Positions 43,450 through 51,978 are shown, counted from the first letter of the stretch. The stretch is 64,000 nucleotides of DNA from Mucilaginibacter sp. MD40 (GCF_002288635.1 NZ_NRSW01000001.1:243086-307085); one strand, 5' to 3'. The notes: generated by a model from the letters alone, not told the origin. Program-made: numbers and translations.

Positions 43450-44178
43450 TTAATACAATTTCTGCAACCGGTCTTCACCGCCGTTCTTTTTAAAATATTC
43501 CCACTGCTCTTTGGTGTGTTTAATGAGATCGTACTCACCCCATTGTTTTAGGTCTTCAAATGAGGGCCGGTAAAAATGCATAAACTGCTGTACTTTGGCG
43601 GAGTCAGTTTCGCCTGTTACCCGTATAACGAAAGGTTTATTATAGCGCTTATCTACCTCTGTGGCTTCCAGTTCCTGCTTTTGATAACGGGCAAATCGCC
43701 TCAAATTTTTGGCTTCTTTACCAAACAATTCATACAGACCAGTAAGTGGAGAGCCTCCTATGGGCAGAAATGTGGTAACCGGCGGTTTACCATCAAAATA
43801 TAAACCTTTACTGCGATAGGTTTTCATGATGTCGGCCATTTCCTGCTTTTTGCTTTGCCCAACAATCCTTACCTCGCCCAGCTGCATCTCGGGCTGCATA
43901 TACACCACCATGCCATAAGCCGAAGCTGTTTGCTTTTGCGGCGTAAAACCACTCTTGGTAAACAGCAGGGTATCGCCGGGCGCCGCGGTAATAGCAAAGC
44001 CACCCTGGGTATCACACAGTACAAAAACGTTGGTTTTTACATTGGTTACCGCAACACCGCTCAGCCTTTCTGATGAAATACGTTTATATATAGCGCCCTT
44101 GATGGTGGTTTGCTGCGCATGAGCAGCCATTACCCAACCCGACAAAGCGAAAAAAAGCAGAAGTAATTTAAAGCGCAT
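43450..44178 (-). CDS. Exported protein with carboxypeptidase-like regulatory domain
   Basis: This 242-residue protein has a signal peptide (to about residue 21, AAHAQ). A carboxypeptidase-regulatory-like beta domain (about 25-105) includes ISSERLSGVAVTNVKT and FAITAAPGDTLLFTKSGF. A C-terminal alpha-helical part (about 110-242) has KQEMADIMKTYRSKG and KEQWEYFKKNG. The beta domain is the same type as the SusC N-terminal extension, but no barrel is present. It is periplasmic with unknown partner. No homolog is recalled. Confidence 0.75.
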   Translation of the reverse strand: MRFKLLLLFFALSGWVMAAHAQQTTIKGAIYKRISSERLSGVAVTNVKTNVFVLCDTQGGFAITAAPGDTLLFTKSGFTPQKQTASAYGMVVYMQPEMQLGEVRIVGQSKKQEMADIMKTYRSKGLYFDGKPPVTTFLPIGGSPLTGLYELFGKEAKNLRRFARYQKQELEATEVDKRYNKPFVIRVTGETDSAKVQQFMHFYRPSFEDLKQWGEYDLIKHTKEQWEYFKKNGGEDRLQKLY

Positions 44179-44271
44179 AAATATCTAACGTAGTAAAACT
44201 ACAAAATGTGCGCATGCCCAAATGTGAAAAAATGTTAAGTTTTAAAATCCCTCTTTATAAAAGCGCTTTGA

Positions 44272-45234
44272 TCATTTATCAGCCTTTACATTATCGCAAT
44301 GCCCATCATATCCACTTTGCTCTAACACCTCTTTGTACTTAGCCCTGTCAAGCAGCGTTTTAATTGCCTGCTGCTTATCCGCTTGCCGGTTGTAGTAAGC
44401 TTCACAAATGCGCATACCTATAAAATAGCCAAGATCGGCAGGTTTGTTCTTTATGGTACCAGTGTTATAGAACCATTGAGATACATCCTCGCTATTAATG
44501 CCTGACTTAAATTTATTCCAAAGCTCACATTCGTTCTCCAAACCATATTGATCTAAACCCGGTAAATGGCCATCATTTAAAATATAGGTTGATAAAAAGT
44601 TGGCACAACCCTCTCTCATAGCAATAGCCAGCAAATTATCGTCCTTTTTGTGGAACTGTTGGCCATGAACACTTTCGTGCATCACCAATTCTTTAAGGTT
44701 AATACCTTTTAACAGGGCCGTACGCAGGTTTCCTTTTAATTCCGAAAAATCCATATCAGAGGTTGCCAATGCTATTTCTGTCCCCATCAAAATCAGGTTA
44801 CCCTCGCTGGTGCCCCCACCTCTGAAACAACCTATAGCAAAGCACACACGTGGTACCTTATAGTCCGGAATAGCCGCTTTCATTTTTGCAAAACCGCTAT
44901 CCAGCATGGCTGTGTATGCTGAAATATTTTCGGTCTTTAAACGAACCTGTTTCAGATATTTAGGGTAGCGGCGTATGGTATTCACCAATTCAGGAGCGGT
45001 ATACCCGCGTATACTGATGAACATCTTTCCCTCAGTGCTCATCCTGTCCAGGTAATACTTTTGAATAATGGCAATACTATCCTCCCTGGTTTGGGCATCC
45101 TTTAAACTATCCACAGCTTCCCAAAAATGGCCGAGGTCGCTGATTACATAGTTTTCTTTAATTGTGAAAGAGGTAACGGCAAAACAGATGATACCGCAGG
45201 TAATGATGGTGAAAAAATAGCTAACAGGTTTCAT
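44272..45234 (-). CDS. Exported putative zinc metallopeptidase (DUF2268-like)
   Basis: This 320-residue protein has a signal anchor (about 5-27, YFFTIITCGIICFAVTSF). A helical domain is followed by NLKELVMHESVHGQQFH with the HExxH metal site (HESVH), then IAMREGCANFLSTYIL carrying a possible third ligand Glu 25 residues later, and a C-terminal domain with GYFIGMRICEAYYNR. This order (HExxH, EGxANF, GYxIG) resembles DUF2268-type predicted proteases. It may be active in the periplasm; substrate unknown. Confidence 0.7.
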   Translation of the reverse strand: MKPVSYFFTIITCGIICFAVTSFTIKENYVISDLGHFWEAVDSLKDAQTREDSIAIIQKYYLDRMSTEGKMFISIRGYTAPELVNTIRRYPKYLKQVRLKTENISAYTAMLDSGFAKMKAAIPDYKVPRVCFAIGCFRGGGTSEGNLILMGTEIALATSDMDFSELKGNLRTALLKGINLKELVMHESVHGQQFHKKDDNLLAIAMREGCANFLSTYILNDGHLPGLDQYGLENECELWNKFKSGINSEDVSQWFYNTGTIKNKPADLGYFIGMRICEAYYNRQADKQQAIKTLLDRAKYKEVLEQSGYDGHCDNVKADK

Positions 45235-45300
45235 GGCACTGCAATTTAGCTAAATCAAAACTATATTGAGGCCAATACAAACTTAAAATTGCTAACTGGA

Positions 45301-46254
45301 CTACAGCTCGCTCACCACCTTTTCTACCCAACCTTTACCCCATTCGTTAACCTCTTGTTCGCTCCACAAAGAAGGGTAAAATATACGCTTCTGGAAACGG
45401 GGTGGCAGGTATTTTTGCCAGTTGGTACCACCGGTAGCCTTAATTTCCTCTGGCTCGCGGTGCAGGTAACGCACGGCAGATTTATAGTGACTCAACGGCC
45501 AGTTTACATTTACGTTAATATCTAACTGGCGCAATTGTTCTTCAAGGGCCCTGGTGTTTTCGCCCTTCAGCTGCATTTGGTGTAGCAAAGTGTTAAAATT
45601 GGTACGATGTACCGATTTGCCTAACTCGATAAATGTTTTGGCGTATTTTTTCTCGAACTGATTTAGCGTAAGCGTTTTTTTACCGGTTGATAACTCGGTA
45701 GCGCCATATTTCCAGTAGATCTGGTCAAATTGCTGCTCAACAGATGCGTCGCGTAGCTTGTCCCGATATGCGGGAGCAACCAGGTTAATAAAGTCTGTAG
45801 CGTGGATCTCTATCATGCGGTATTGCCCGCTCTGGAAACCGCTGGCCGGTAGCAGCGACATCCTGAACTGCAGGAATTGCTCTTTCTCCATACCATCCAC
45901 CATGATCTCGAATGAGTTGGTTAATGCCTCAAAATACCGGTTAATCCTTTTTACACGTGCGGTAAAAAAATCTACGGTAAGGCTTTCCTTTTCCGCAATT
46001 TGCTTGCACTCGTGTAACGAAAGCTTAAAATACAGCTCTGTTATCTGGTGGTACATTATAAATATCTCCTCATCCGGGAACTGCGTCTTGGGGCTTTGCA
46101 GGCTCAGCAGCGTATCCAGATGAATGTAATCCCAATAGGTCAAAAAGTCGGCATGCAGCAAGCCATCCAGGTAGGAGGTCATGTCCTGCCCCATCGCATC
46201 ATATTTTTCCTGCAGCAGGTTTAATCTTTTTTCAATTTCGGGCGAGATGCTCAT
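45301..46254 (-). CDS. Tryptophan 2,3-dioxygenase family protein
   Basis: This 317-residue haem enzyme is predicted to open the indole ring of tryptophan to N-formylkynurenine. It has the family segment LDGLLHADFLTYWDYIHLDTLLSLQ, EEIFIMYHQITELYFKLSLHE with a haem-pocket His, and GFQSGQYRMIEIH. I chose the ATG at 46254: the longer frame would overlap the next gene (46274-46768), and a TATATTTG box (minus strand, 46260-46267) lies 5 nt upstream. No kynureninase or formamidase gene is in the window. Confidence 0.87.
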   Translation of the reverse strand: MSISPEIEKRLNLLQEKYDAMGQDMTSYLDGLLHADFLTYWDYIHLDTLLSLQSPKTQFPDEEIFIMYHQITELYFKLSLHECKQIAEKESLTVDFFTARVKRINRYFEALTNSFEIMVDGMEKEQFLQFRMSLLPASGFQSGQYRMIEIHATDFINLVAPAYRDKLRDASVEQQFDQIYWKYGATELSTGKKTLTLNQFEKKYAKTFIELGKSVHRTNFNTLLHQMQLKGENTRALEEQLRQLDINVNVNWPLSHYKSAVRYLHREPEEIKATGGTNWQKYLPPRFQKRIFYPSLWSEQEVNEWGKGWVEKVVSEL

Positions 46255-46259
46255 AAGAG

Positions 46260-46267
46260 CAAATATA
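46260..46267 (-). promoter_or_regulatory. Promoter -7 box of the tryptophan dioxygenase gene
   Basis: The minus strand reads TATATTTG, an exact TAnnTTTG, ending 5 nt before the ATG at 46254. It lies close to the 3' end of the adjacent minus-strand gene, so transcription may also come from upstream. Confidence 0.55.
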
Positions 46268-46273
46268 GGAAAG

Positions 46274-46768
46274 TTAATTTTTTGATTGCGATGCTTCAAT
46301 TTTCTCAATACACCGCATTCGGTCTTTTACAATATCCGCCATACCTTTAAAATACCACGGCTCGGAGCTTCTATCAAAGCTGAATTTAAAATCTATCCAT
46401 AAAAATTTGAAGCCTATTATATAGCCGCCGCCATCGGTACAGTCGGGGCAACCAAAGGTTCTTGTTAAGTTGGATAGCAGCAGCAAAGGGGCATTAAATT
46501 TAAGGTCGCTGAAGTCACCCTTGATTATCTGTATAGCCTCTACGCTTTTTTTTGAAGGCTTTTGAAGAATGAGTTGGTCGTCGGTAATCGCGTATTCCAG
46601 ATTGCACATATCACATTCGCCTGCAAAATAACCTACGTACTCCGTTCCAAAACTAAGCCTAATGATCGACATGGCAAATAAGGCAGTAATGATCAAAGCC
46701 GCTTTTGTACGCTTAGAAAGCTCTGTCCAACTGATACTAATATTTACCGATTCTTCTTTAATACCCAT
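46274..46768 (-). CDS. Small membrane protein of unknown function
   Basis: This 164-residue protein has one membrane helix (about 17-38, AALIITALFAMSIIRLSFG) and an extracytoplasmic domain with two CxxC-like pairs (CDMC near residue 53 and CPDC near 111). Cys pairs may form disulfides or bind metal. It lies 19 nt upstream of the dioxygenase start. No family recognised. Confidence 0.65.
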   Translation of the reverse strand: MGIKEESVNISISWTELSKRTKAALIITALFAMSIIRLSFGTEYVGYFAGECDMCNLEYAITDDQLILQKPSKKSVEAIQIIKGDFSDLKFNAPLLLLSNLTRTFGCPDCTDGGGYIIGFKFLWIDFKFSFDRSSEPWYFKGMADIVKDRMRCIEKIEASQSKN

Positions 46769-46832
46769 ATCATTAATAACCCTTAGATGATAAGGTAACC
46801 CGATTTCATAGAGAAGTAGTTGAAAATGTTTC

Positions 46833-46862
46833 TTGATTTTTAATTTTGATTTTTTAATTTTG
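46833..46862 (+). promoter_or_regulatory. Predicted promoter for the fluoride riboswitch transcript
   Basis: TTG at 46833-46835, a 19-bp spacer and TAATTTTG at 46855-46862 fit the Bacteroidota consensus, and a second TAATTTTG lies at 46841-46848. The box ends 14 nt before the riboswitch, correctly placed to transcribe it. Confidence 0.55.
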
Positions 46863-46874
46863 ACTTATTCACAA

Positions 46875-46930
46875 AAGGCAATGGTGTTCTGCCTATTTGA
46901 ACCGCTGCAAAGCTGATGACGCCTACTCAA
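46875..46930 (+). ncRNA. Fluoride riboswitch (crcB motif)
   Basis: The sequence from 46877 follows the conserved core of the fluoride-sensing RNA: GGC-AATGGTG (46877-46886), TGCC (46890-46893), AACCGC (46900-46905), AGCTGATGACGCCTAC (46911-46926). Stem GGC/GCC (46877-46879 with 46891-46893) and stem GCT/AGC (46904-46906 with 46911-46913, loop GCAA) are present. The pseudoknot pairs GGTGT (46883-46887) with ACGCC (46919-46923). The downstream gene encodes a CLC protein with the features of fluoride exporters, as expected. Confidence 0.88.
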
Positions 46931-46960
46931 ATGGATTTTTTATTTATTTGCTTGTAGGCT

Positions 46961-48277
46961 ATGTTCAAAAATATCATCTCAAAACAGTTAAATCTTTTTA
47001 GTTATCTATTGCGGTGGACGCTTATTAGTATACCTGTAGCTATTGCCATTGGTAGCGTAGTCGCTTTTTTTCTGTGGCTGCTTAGCTGGGCCACCCATTT
47101 CAGGTTTGGGCATACCTGGTTACTTTATCTTTTGCCCCTGGCTGGTATTGCCATCCATTTACTTTATAAATGGTACGGGCAAAGCGCCGAACGCGGTAAT
47201 AACCTCATCATCGATGAGATACACCAGCCGGGTGCAGGTGTACCTAAGCGTATGGCCCCGCTTATTCTGCTGACAACCGTTATCACCCATTTATTTGGTG
47301 GCTCGGCCGGGCGCGAGGGAACAGCGGTGCAAATTGGAGGGAGCCTCGCTAATTTATTTGGCTCCTGGTTTAAACTGAATGAGGCGGATAAAAAGCTGAT
47401 ACTTACCGCCGGCGTTGCAGCCGGATTCGGGGCTGTTTTTGGTACGCCGCTAACGGGTACCATCTTCGCGCTTGAGGTTATTGCTATAGGGCGCATACAG
47501 TATAATGCTTTGCTGCCTTGTTTAATTGCCGCTCTTATTGGAGATGTTACCGTATCAGCATGGGGTGTACATCATACCCAGTATCATATTGATGTGATAA
47601 ACGCGGGCGGAGATTTTTACGGCAAGCATTTACCGCTAAGCTTTTTGTTACTGGGTAAAATAATACTATCATCTGCTTTATTTGGCCTGGCGTCAATGGC
47701 ATTTGCCCGGGCGGTACACCTGGTTAAGAATACCGCTCTAAGGTTAATAAAGATAAGCTGGCTCATCCCGGCAATAGGCGGTATAATTATCATCGTTTTA
47801 ACGTTTGCGTTAGGTAAACCCGACTATCTTGGACTGGGGGTGGATGCGGAATATCCTGGTGCGGTAACCATAGTATCCGCCTTTAAACATGGCGGTGCCG
47901 ATGCTTTTAGCTGGTTATGGAAATTGATCTATACCTCCGTAACGCTTGGAACGGGTTTTAAAGGCGGTGAGGTTACACCCCTATTTTATATTGGGTCCAC
48001 ATTGGGTAATAGCCTTGCGGATATACTAAACGCGCCGGTTAGTCTTTTTGCCGCGCTTGGCTTTATCGCTGTATTTGCCGGTGCTACCAACACGCCGCTG
48101 GCATGTACGCTGATGGGTATTGAACTCTTCGGCGGAGAGTATGCCATGTTCTTTGCAGTGGCCTGTTTTACGGCTTACTTTTTTAGCGGCGAACAGGGTA
48201 TTTACTCCGCGCAGCGAACAGACACTGCCAAGTTGGGTGGTTACCGAAACAGGCTATTTTCGAAATACAAACTTTAG
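46961..48277 (+). CDS. CLC-family fluoride/proton antiporter (CLC-F type)
   Basis: This 438-residue CLC transporter is predicted to expel fluoride in exchange for protons. Four features place it in the fluoride group: GNNLIIDE at residues 79-86 where chloride-type CLCs carry GSGIP, GREGT at 117-121, GAVFGTPLTG at 158-167, and GTGFKGGEVTPLF at about 318-330. It has about ten or more hydrophobic helices and no CBS domains, which many CLC-F members also lack. A fluoride riboswitch precedes it, supporting the assignment. UspA follows 67 bp later. Confidence 0.85.
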   Translation: MFKNIISKQLNLFSYLLRWTLISIPVAIAIGSVVAFFLWLLSWATHFRFGHTWLLYLLPLAGIAIHLLYKWYGQSAERGNNLIIDEIHQPGAGVPKRMAPLILLTTVITHLFGGSAGREGTAVQIGGSLANLFGSWFKLNEADKKLILTAGVAAGFGAVFGTPLTGTIFALEVIAIGRIQYNALLPCLIAALIGDVTVSAWGVHHTQYHIDVINAGGDFYGKHLPLSFLLLGKIILSSALFGLASMAFARAVHLVKNTALRLIKISWLIPAIGGIIIIVLTFALGKPDYLGLGVDAEYPGAVTIVSAFKHGGADAFSWLWKLIYTSVTLGTGFKGGEVTPLFYIGSTLGNSLADILNAPVSLFAALGFIAVFAGATNTPLACTLMGIELFGGEYAMFFAVACFTAYFFSGEQGIYSAQRTDTAKLGGYRNRLFSKYKL

Positions 48278-48344
48278 CAACGAAGCCCTCAAAACATATT
48301 CGCGGCTGATTGTTTATAGCTTAAATCCTTAATCCTCATAAAAC

Positions 48345-48824
48345 ATGAAGATCAGCCGCATTTTGATCGGTATAGATGACAGCAAATATGCTGAGTACGC
48401 TACCAGCTATGGCTTTGATTTAGCTAAAACCTTTAACGCCCATGTAGCACTGGTACACATTGTTGAACCTGCCGTTACGCCTGATACCGGCAGCGGTGCC
48501 GATAACCTGATGGGTATGCCATTGCCTACGGCAGATTATAACGACGTTACCGTGATGGATATACAGCGCGAACATGCCGATAACATCATTCACCAGGTAA
48601 TTGAAAAGTACGGTAAAGGTTTAGAGATCACCCATTTTAATGAATTTGGTTCAACTGCCGATGGCATACTTAACTGCAGCGAAGAGTTCAAAGCCGATCT
48701 GATCGTTATCGGTACGCATAGCCGTACGGGTATCGACAGGTTGCTGATGGGAAGTGTAGCCGAAAAAGTGATACGCAATGCGAAGGTACCGGTAATGGTA
48801 GTACCGCTTGGGGAAAAGGATTAA
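48345..48824 (+). CDS. Universal stress protein (UspA family)
   Basis: This 159-residue protein has the UspA fold: start KISRILIGIDDSKYAEYATSY, middle helices and the C-terminal ATP-type motif GTHSRTGIDRLLMGSVAEKVIRNAKVPVMVV (G-2X-G-9X-G-S). It is probably an ATP-binding member. It follows the fluoride transporter by 67 bp on the same strand and may share its transcript, but no direct link to fluoride is known. Confidence 0.9.
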   Translation: MKISRILIGIDDSKYAEYATSYGFDLAKTFNAHVALVHIVEPAVTPDTGSGADNLMGMPLPTADYNDVTVMDIQREHADNIIHQVIEKYGKGLEITHFNEFGSTADGILNCSEEFKADLIVIGTHSRTGIDRLLMGSVAEKVIRNAKVPVMVVPLGEKD

Positions 48825-48868
48825 GCTTTAATCACTTTAGTCACGGCAAAGAGCTGAAAAAAATATCT

Positions 48869-48936
48869 TGTCATTCTGAGCAACAGCGAAGAATCTACTA
48901 TCTCGCAGGTAGATGCTTCGTTCCTCAGAATAACAA
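48869..48936. repeat. Inverted repeat of the TTGTCATTCTGAG family
   Basis: A hairpin-capable unit between two convergent genes: left end TTGTCATTCTGAG, inner arms GAAGAATCTAC and GTAGATGCTTC, right end CTCAGAATAACAA. It matches the repeat at 15924-16034. A half-copy of the related TCGCAATGACA type follows at about 48970-48982. It may also serve as a terminator region. Confidence 0.85.
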
Positions 48937-48994
48937 CTTTATAAATACACCTATGAGGTTGCCCCGCTACGCTCGCAATGACACCTTCAATAAG

Positions 48995-50308
48995 TTAATA
49001 CAGCAGCCTAAACTTAATGGTGTGTTCAATAGCCTTTAACTCGTTAAGCACCTGGGTATCGTAACCGGCGTCCACATCGGTAATTACGTAACCAATTTGC
49101 GGGTTGGTTACCAGGAACTCGCCTACAATGTTAATGTTGTGGTTGGCGAATACCTCATTTATTTGCGCCAGTATGCCGGGTACGTTCTTGTGAATGTGTA
49201 TCAGGCGGTGAGCATTGTTAACACGTGGTGGCTGCAGATCAGGGAAGTTGCAGCTCATATGGGTTTTACCCTCATTCATAAAGGCGATAACACGCTTGGG
49301 GATAAAATCTGAGTGACGAGGGTTTTGCTTCGGATCATCAAAAATGATGATGCCTTTTTCCCCGGCAGCTTCAGAGAGTTTTTTGCTGGCCACCTTTCCA
49401 AAGCAACCTATCACTTTCAATCGGCCCGCATTTTCTAATTGCTCAATGGTTGGTTGATGGTGTTCGTCGCAAAATAAAACGCCGGCCTCTTGCAAGTACT
49501 TATCCTCAATTGTGGATTGGTGGCGGATGTTATAGCCCTCGCGTTTCATCTGGCTTAGCGCTTCCTCGTCAATATCGCCCACTACCAAACATTTAATGCG
49601 GTTTTTAGGATATGATATAGCACGCGGTAGTTTATTGATGTACAGGAACTCATCAAAACTTGGTGTAATATGGTCAGCTTTTTCAGCTACCGATTTACGT
49701 TCGATATTCTCGGTAAAGGCAAAGAACTTTTTGATCATGCCCGACTCTTTCAACTGAAAATCAGAGTAGCCATCGCCTATGCCGTAAATATCGCCCTGCA
49801 GGTTAAGCTCTTTCAGCAATTTTACTTTTCCACCCTCTTGCGATAGCGGGTTTTCTTTATCGTAGCCGATGATATTTCCCTCGTCGTCAAACACAAAAGT
49901 ATTGGCGTAGATATTCTCTTTCTTGATATGGTATTCCGTTACTACCGGCGTAATGAACTCCTTAAAGCCACCGGAAACGATCAACACCTCATCCTGGTGC
50001 TTTTTAAAGAATACCGTGTTGCGGGAGAACGACGTAGAAACCTTCTTTTTTAAATGACTTATCAGCATTTTAAGGTGCTCGCGGTTGGCGCAAAGCAACT
50101 TAACCCGCTGCTGCAAACTTTCGGTGAACGACAGGCGCCCTTCCATTGATGCATTGGTAAGGTCTTCAATCTGTTTATAGATATCCTCGCGCTGCGGATG
50201 GTTTTTAAGCGAAATGCGGGCCAACTCATCCAGTGCCTCTACCTGTGTAAAGGTGCTGTCGAAATCTATAATAAAGTATTGCTCAATTTTTTCGGGCTGC
50301 GACGTCAT
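48995..50308 (-). CDS. SerB-like HAD phosphatase fused to a SerA fragment with ACT domain
   Basis: A 437-residue hybrid. Residues about 10-225 form a SerB-like HAD domain: nucleophile motif IIDFDST (Asp15, Asp17), LIVSGGFKEFI and GIGDGYSDFQL. Residues about 240-325 match the first part of 3-phosphoglycerate dehydrogenase (IKCLVVGDIDEEAL, KVIGCFGKVASKKL). The NAD-binding core is missing; the sequence goes on to CNFPDLQPP and an ACT domain (about 365-437) with RLIHIHKNVPGILAQINEVF and the SerA-like end RLLY. It is likely a serine-biosynthesis phosphatase with serine-sensing ACT domain. I chose the ATG at 50308 over a GTG at 50314. Confidence 0.82.
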   Translation of the reverse strand: MTSQPEKIEQYFIIDFDSTFTQVEALDELARISLKNHPQREDIYKQIEDLTNASMEGRLSFTESLQQRVKLLCANREHLKMLISHLKKKVSTSFSRNTVFFKKHQDEVLIVSGGFKEFITPVVTEYHIKKENIYANTFVFDDEGNIIGYDKENPLSQEGGKVKLLKELNLQGDIYGIGDGYSDFQLKESGMIKKFFAFTENIERKSVAEKADHITPSFDEFLYINKLPRAISYPKNRIKCLVVGDIDEEALSQMKREGYNIRHQSTIEDKYLQEAGVLFCDEHHQPTIEQLENAGRLKVIGCFGKVASKKLSEAAGEKGIIIFDDPKQNPRHSDFIPKRVIAFMNEGKTHMSCNFPDLQPPRVNNAHRLIHIHKNVPGILAQINEVFANHNINIVGEFLVTNPQIGYVITDVDAGYDTQVLNELKAIEHTIKFRLLY

Positions 50309-50382
50309 AATCACAAATGTGCAAAATTTTTGTGACGCAGGCTAAGTAAAGTGTAATTACCACACCACCCCTATAGATAAAG

Positions 50383-50414
50383 TTGCGGGGCGTTAATTGC
50401 TTACGCCCCTGCAA
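50383..50414 (-). terminator. Hairpin after the SDR/epimerase gene
   Basis: TTGCGGGGCGT (50383-50393) pairs with ACGCCCCTGCAA (50403-50414) with one bulged base, just beyond the stop codon of the minus-strand epimerase gene. The T run is weak, so termination is moderate. Confidence 0.55.
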
Positions 50415-50416
50415 TT

Positions 50417-51313
50417 TTACTTAAAATATATACCCGACTCGAGGTCATCCATTAGTGTTGGGCTTGTAGGTTCCCACCCGAGGGTTTCGCTGGTTATAGT
50501 ATGCGATGTTGGGTTATCGAGCATTACAAAATGCTGGATCCATCCAAAGTGTTCCGTAGCCTCATCGCCGGTTTTTGAAACAACTGACAGGTTAAGGTTG
50601 CGGCCAATTACTTCCGCAATGTCTTTTAACGGCACCCCTTCTTCTGATGATGCGTGATAATTGGCATAGTCAGCCGCTTTCTCCAAAGCCAGTACGTAAA
50701 GTTTAGCGGCATCAAGGCGGTGTACGCCCGTCCACCGGTTGGTGCCGCCATCAACATAGGCAGATACCCCCTTTTCTTTGGCCAGCCTTACCAGTATGGG
50801 CACAAAGCCATGATGGTCGCCCTCGCCATGTACTGATGGAGATAAACGCACTATAGACACTTTTACACCTTTTTCGGCGGCAGCGCGTGCAGCCTCTTCT
50901 GTTGCTACACGCGGGAACTGTTCTGATGTAAAAGAAGGCTGCTTATCTTCAGTTGCTAAACCATTACCCGATAATAACGCTGTGCCCGATGTAATCACAA
51001 ATGGGCGCGATGAACCCTCCAAAACAGAGGCTATGGCTTCGATCACTTTACGGTCTAACTCACAGCTGGCTTTAAAATTTGAAAAATCGTGGATAAAGCC
51101 GCAGTGGATTACGGCATCGGCAGCAGCAGCTCCGGCTTTTACGCTCTCTATATCTTCCAGCGAACCGCGATGCACATCGGCACCGGCATTGGCAACTGCC
51201 TGTGCCGCTTCGTCTGAACGGACAAGCCCCAATACCTGGTGCCCTGCTTTTATTAACTCCCGGATGACGGCCGAGCCCACAAAGCCCGAAGCGCCGGTTA
51301 CAAATACTTTCAT
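50417..51313 (-). CDS. NAD(P)-dependent epimerase/oxidoreductase (extended SDR)
   Basis: This 298-residue Rossmann-fold protein has the nucleotide motif VTGASGFVGSAVIREL (about 4-19) and DADVHRGSLEDIESV. Instead of the classical YxxxK, the position after the Ser-containing strand is changed (SGTALLSGNG, then ATEEAARAAAEKG), as in some atypical SDRs related to NmrA or 3-beta-HSD-like proteins. Substrate is unknown. A Crp-family regulator gene ends 86 bp upstream on the same strand. Confidence 0.85.
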   Translation of the reverse strand: MKVFVTGASGFVGSAVIRELIKAGHQVLGLVRSDEAAQAVANAGADVHRGSLEDIESVKAGAAAADAVIHCGFIHDFSNFKASCELDRKVIEAIASVLEGSSRPFVITSGTALLSGNGLATEDKQPSFTSEQFPRVATEEAARAAAEKGVKVSIVRLSPSVHGEGDHHGFVPILVRLAKEKGVSAYVDGGTNRWTGVHRLDAAKLYVLALEKAADYANYHASSEEGVPLKDIAEVIGRNLNLSVVSKTGDEATEHFGWIQHFVMLDNPTSHTITSETLGWEPTSPTLMDDLESGIYFK

Positions 51314-51399
51314 GTTAATGTGTTATTTATAAGTAAATCAATAACACAAATGTCTGCCGGCCCAGCGCCTAAAAAGAGGACATTTGTCCTTATTTTATT

Positions 51400-51978
51400 T
51401 TACCGCTTTACCTGCGCATGCCTTACGCGGGTTAGCGTTTTAAGCGATACACCAAGATACGAAGCCACCATGTGCAGCGGTATCCGGTTAAAAATATCCG
51501 GGTAGCTGCGTACAAAATCTTCGTAGCGTTCCTCTACGGTGGCACTCATAGTATTAAATACGCGTTCGCGTGTCATGGCCAAATTGCGGGCAATAATGTT
51601 TTCGCTGTATATTTTCAGTTTTGGGATAGCAACAGACAACGATACGAAGTCGCGTTTGGCCCATAGCAGCATATGTGTGTCTTCCAGGGCCTCAATATCA
51701 TAAAGCGTAGGCGTGCCATTGCCAAGGCTTTCGGGCTCGGTCATCCAATGGTGTTCGGGCGCAAAATACATATTGTGCTCGCTGCCGTCCTCGCGGGTAC
51801 GAAAAAGCCTGAGCATGCCACCGAGTATAAATATCTTATGGCGGCATATCTCACCAGCCTGCAACAACATATCCTTACGGCGCACCTTTTTTTCAGTAGC
51901 TACAGATAACATCAAGCTTATCTCTTCATCATTAAGGTGGATATATTCCTTTGCGTAGTTACTGAAGTTATTCATCAT
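51400..51978 (-). CDS. Crp/Fnr-family transcription regulator
   Basis: This 192-residue protein has a cyclic-nucleotide-binding-like domain (about 15-125, with LLQAGEICRHKIFILGGMLRLFRT) and a C-terminal winged helix (about 150-190, PLHMVASYLGVSLKTLTRVRHA). It lacks the Fnr cysteines and resembles the many Bacteroidota Crp-like regulators of unknown signal. The epimerase gene lies 86 bp downstream and could be a target. Confidence 0.87.
   Translation of the reverse strand: MMNNFSNYAKEYIHLNDEEISLMLSVATEKKVRRKDMLLQAGEICRHKIFILGGMLRLFRTREDGSEHNMYFAPEHHWMTEPESLGNGTPTLYDIEALEDTHMLLWAKRDFVSLSVAIPKLKIYSENIIARNLAMTRERVFNTMSATVEERYEDFVRSYPDIFNRIPLHMVASYLGVSLKTLTRVRHAQVKR

Noticed and set aside
46943-46950. 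TTTATTTG just before the CLC-F gene as its promoter
   Set aside because: It has a mismatch and lies within the riboswitch expression platform. Use as a promoter would bypass the riboswitch; the box at 46855-46862 fits better.
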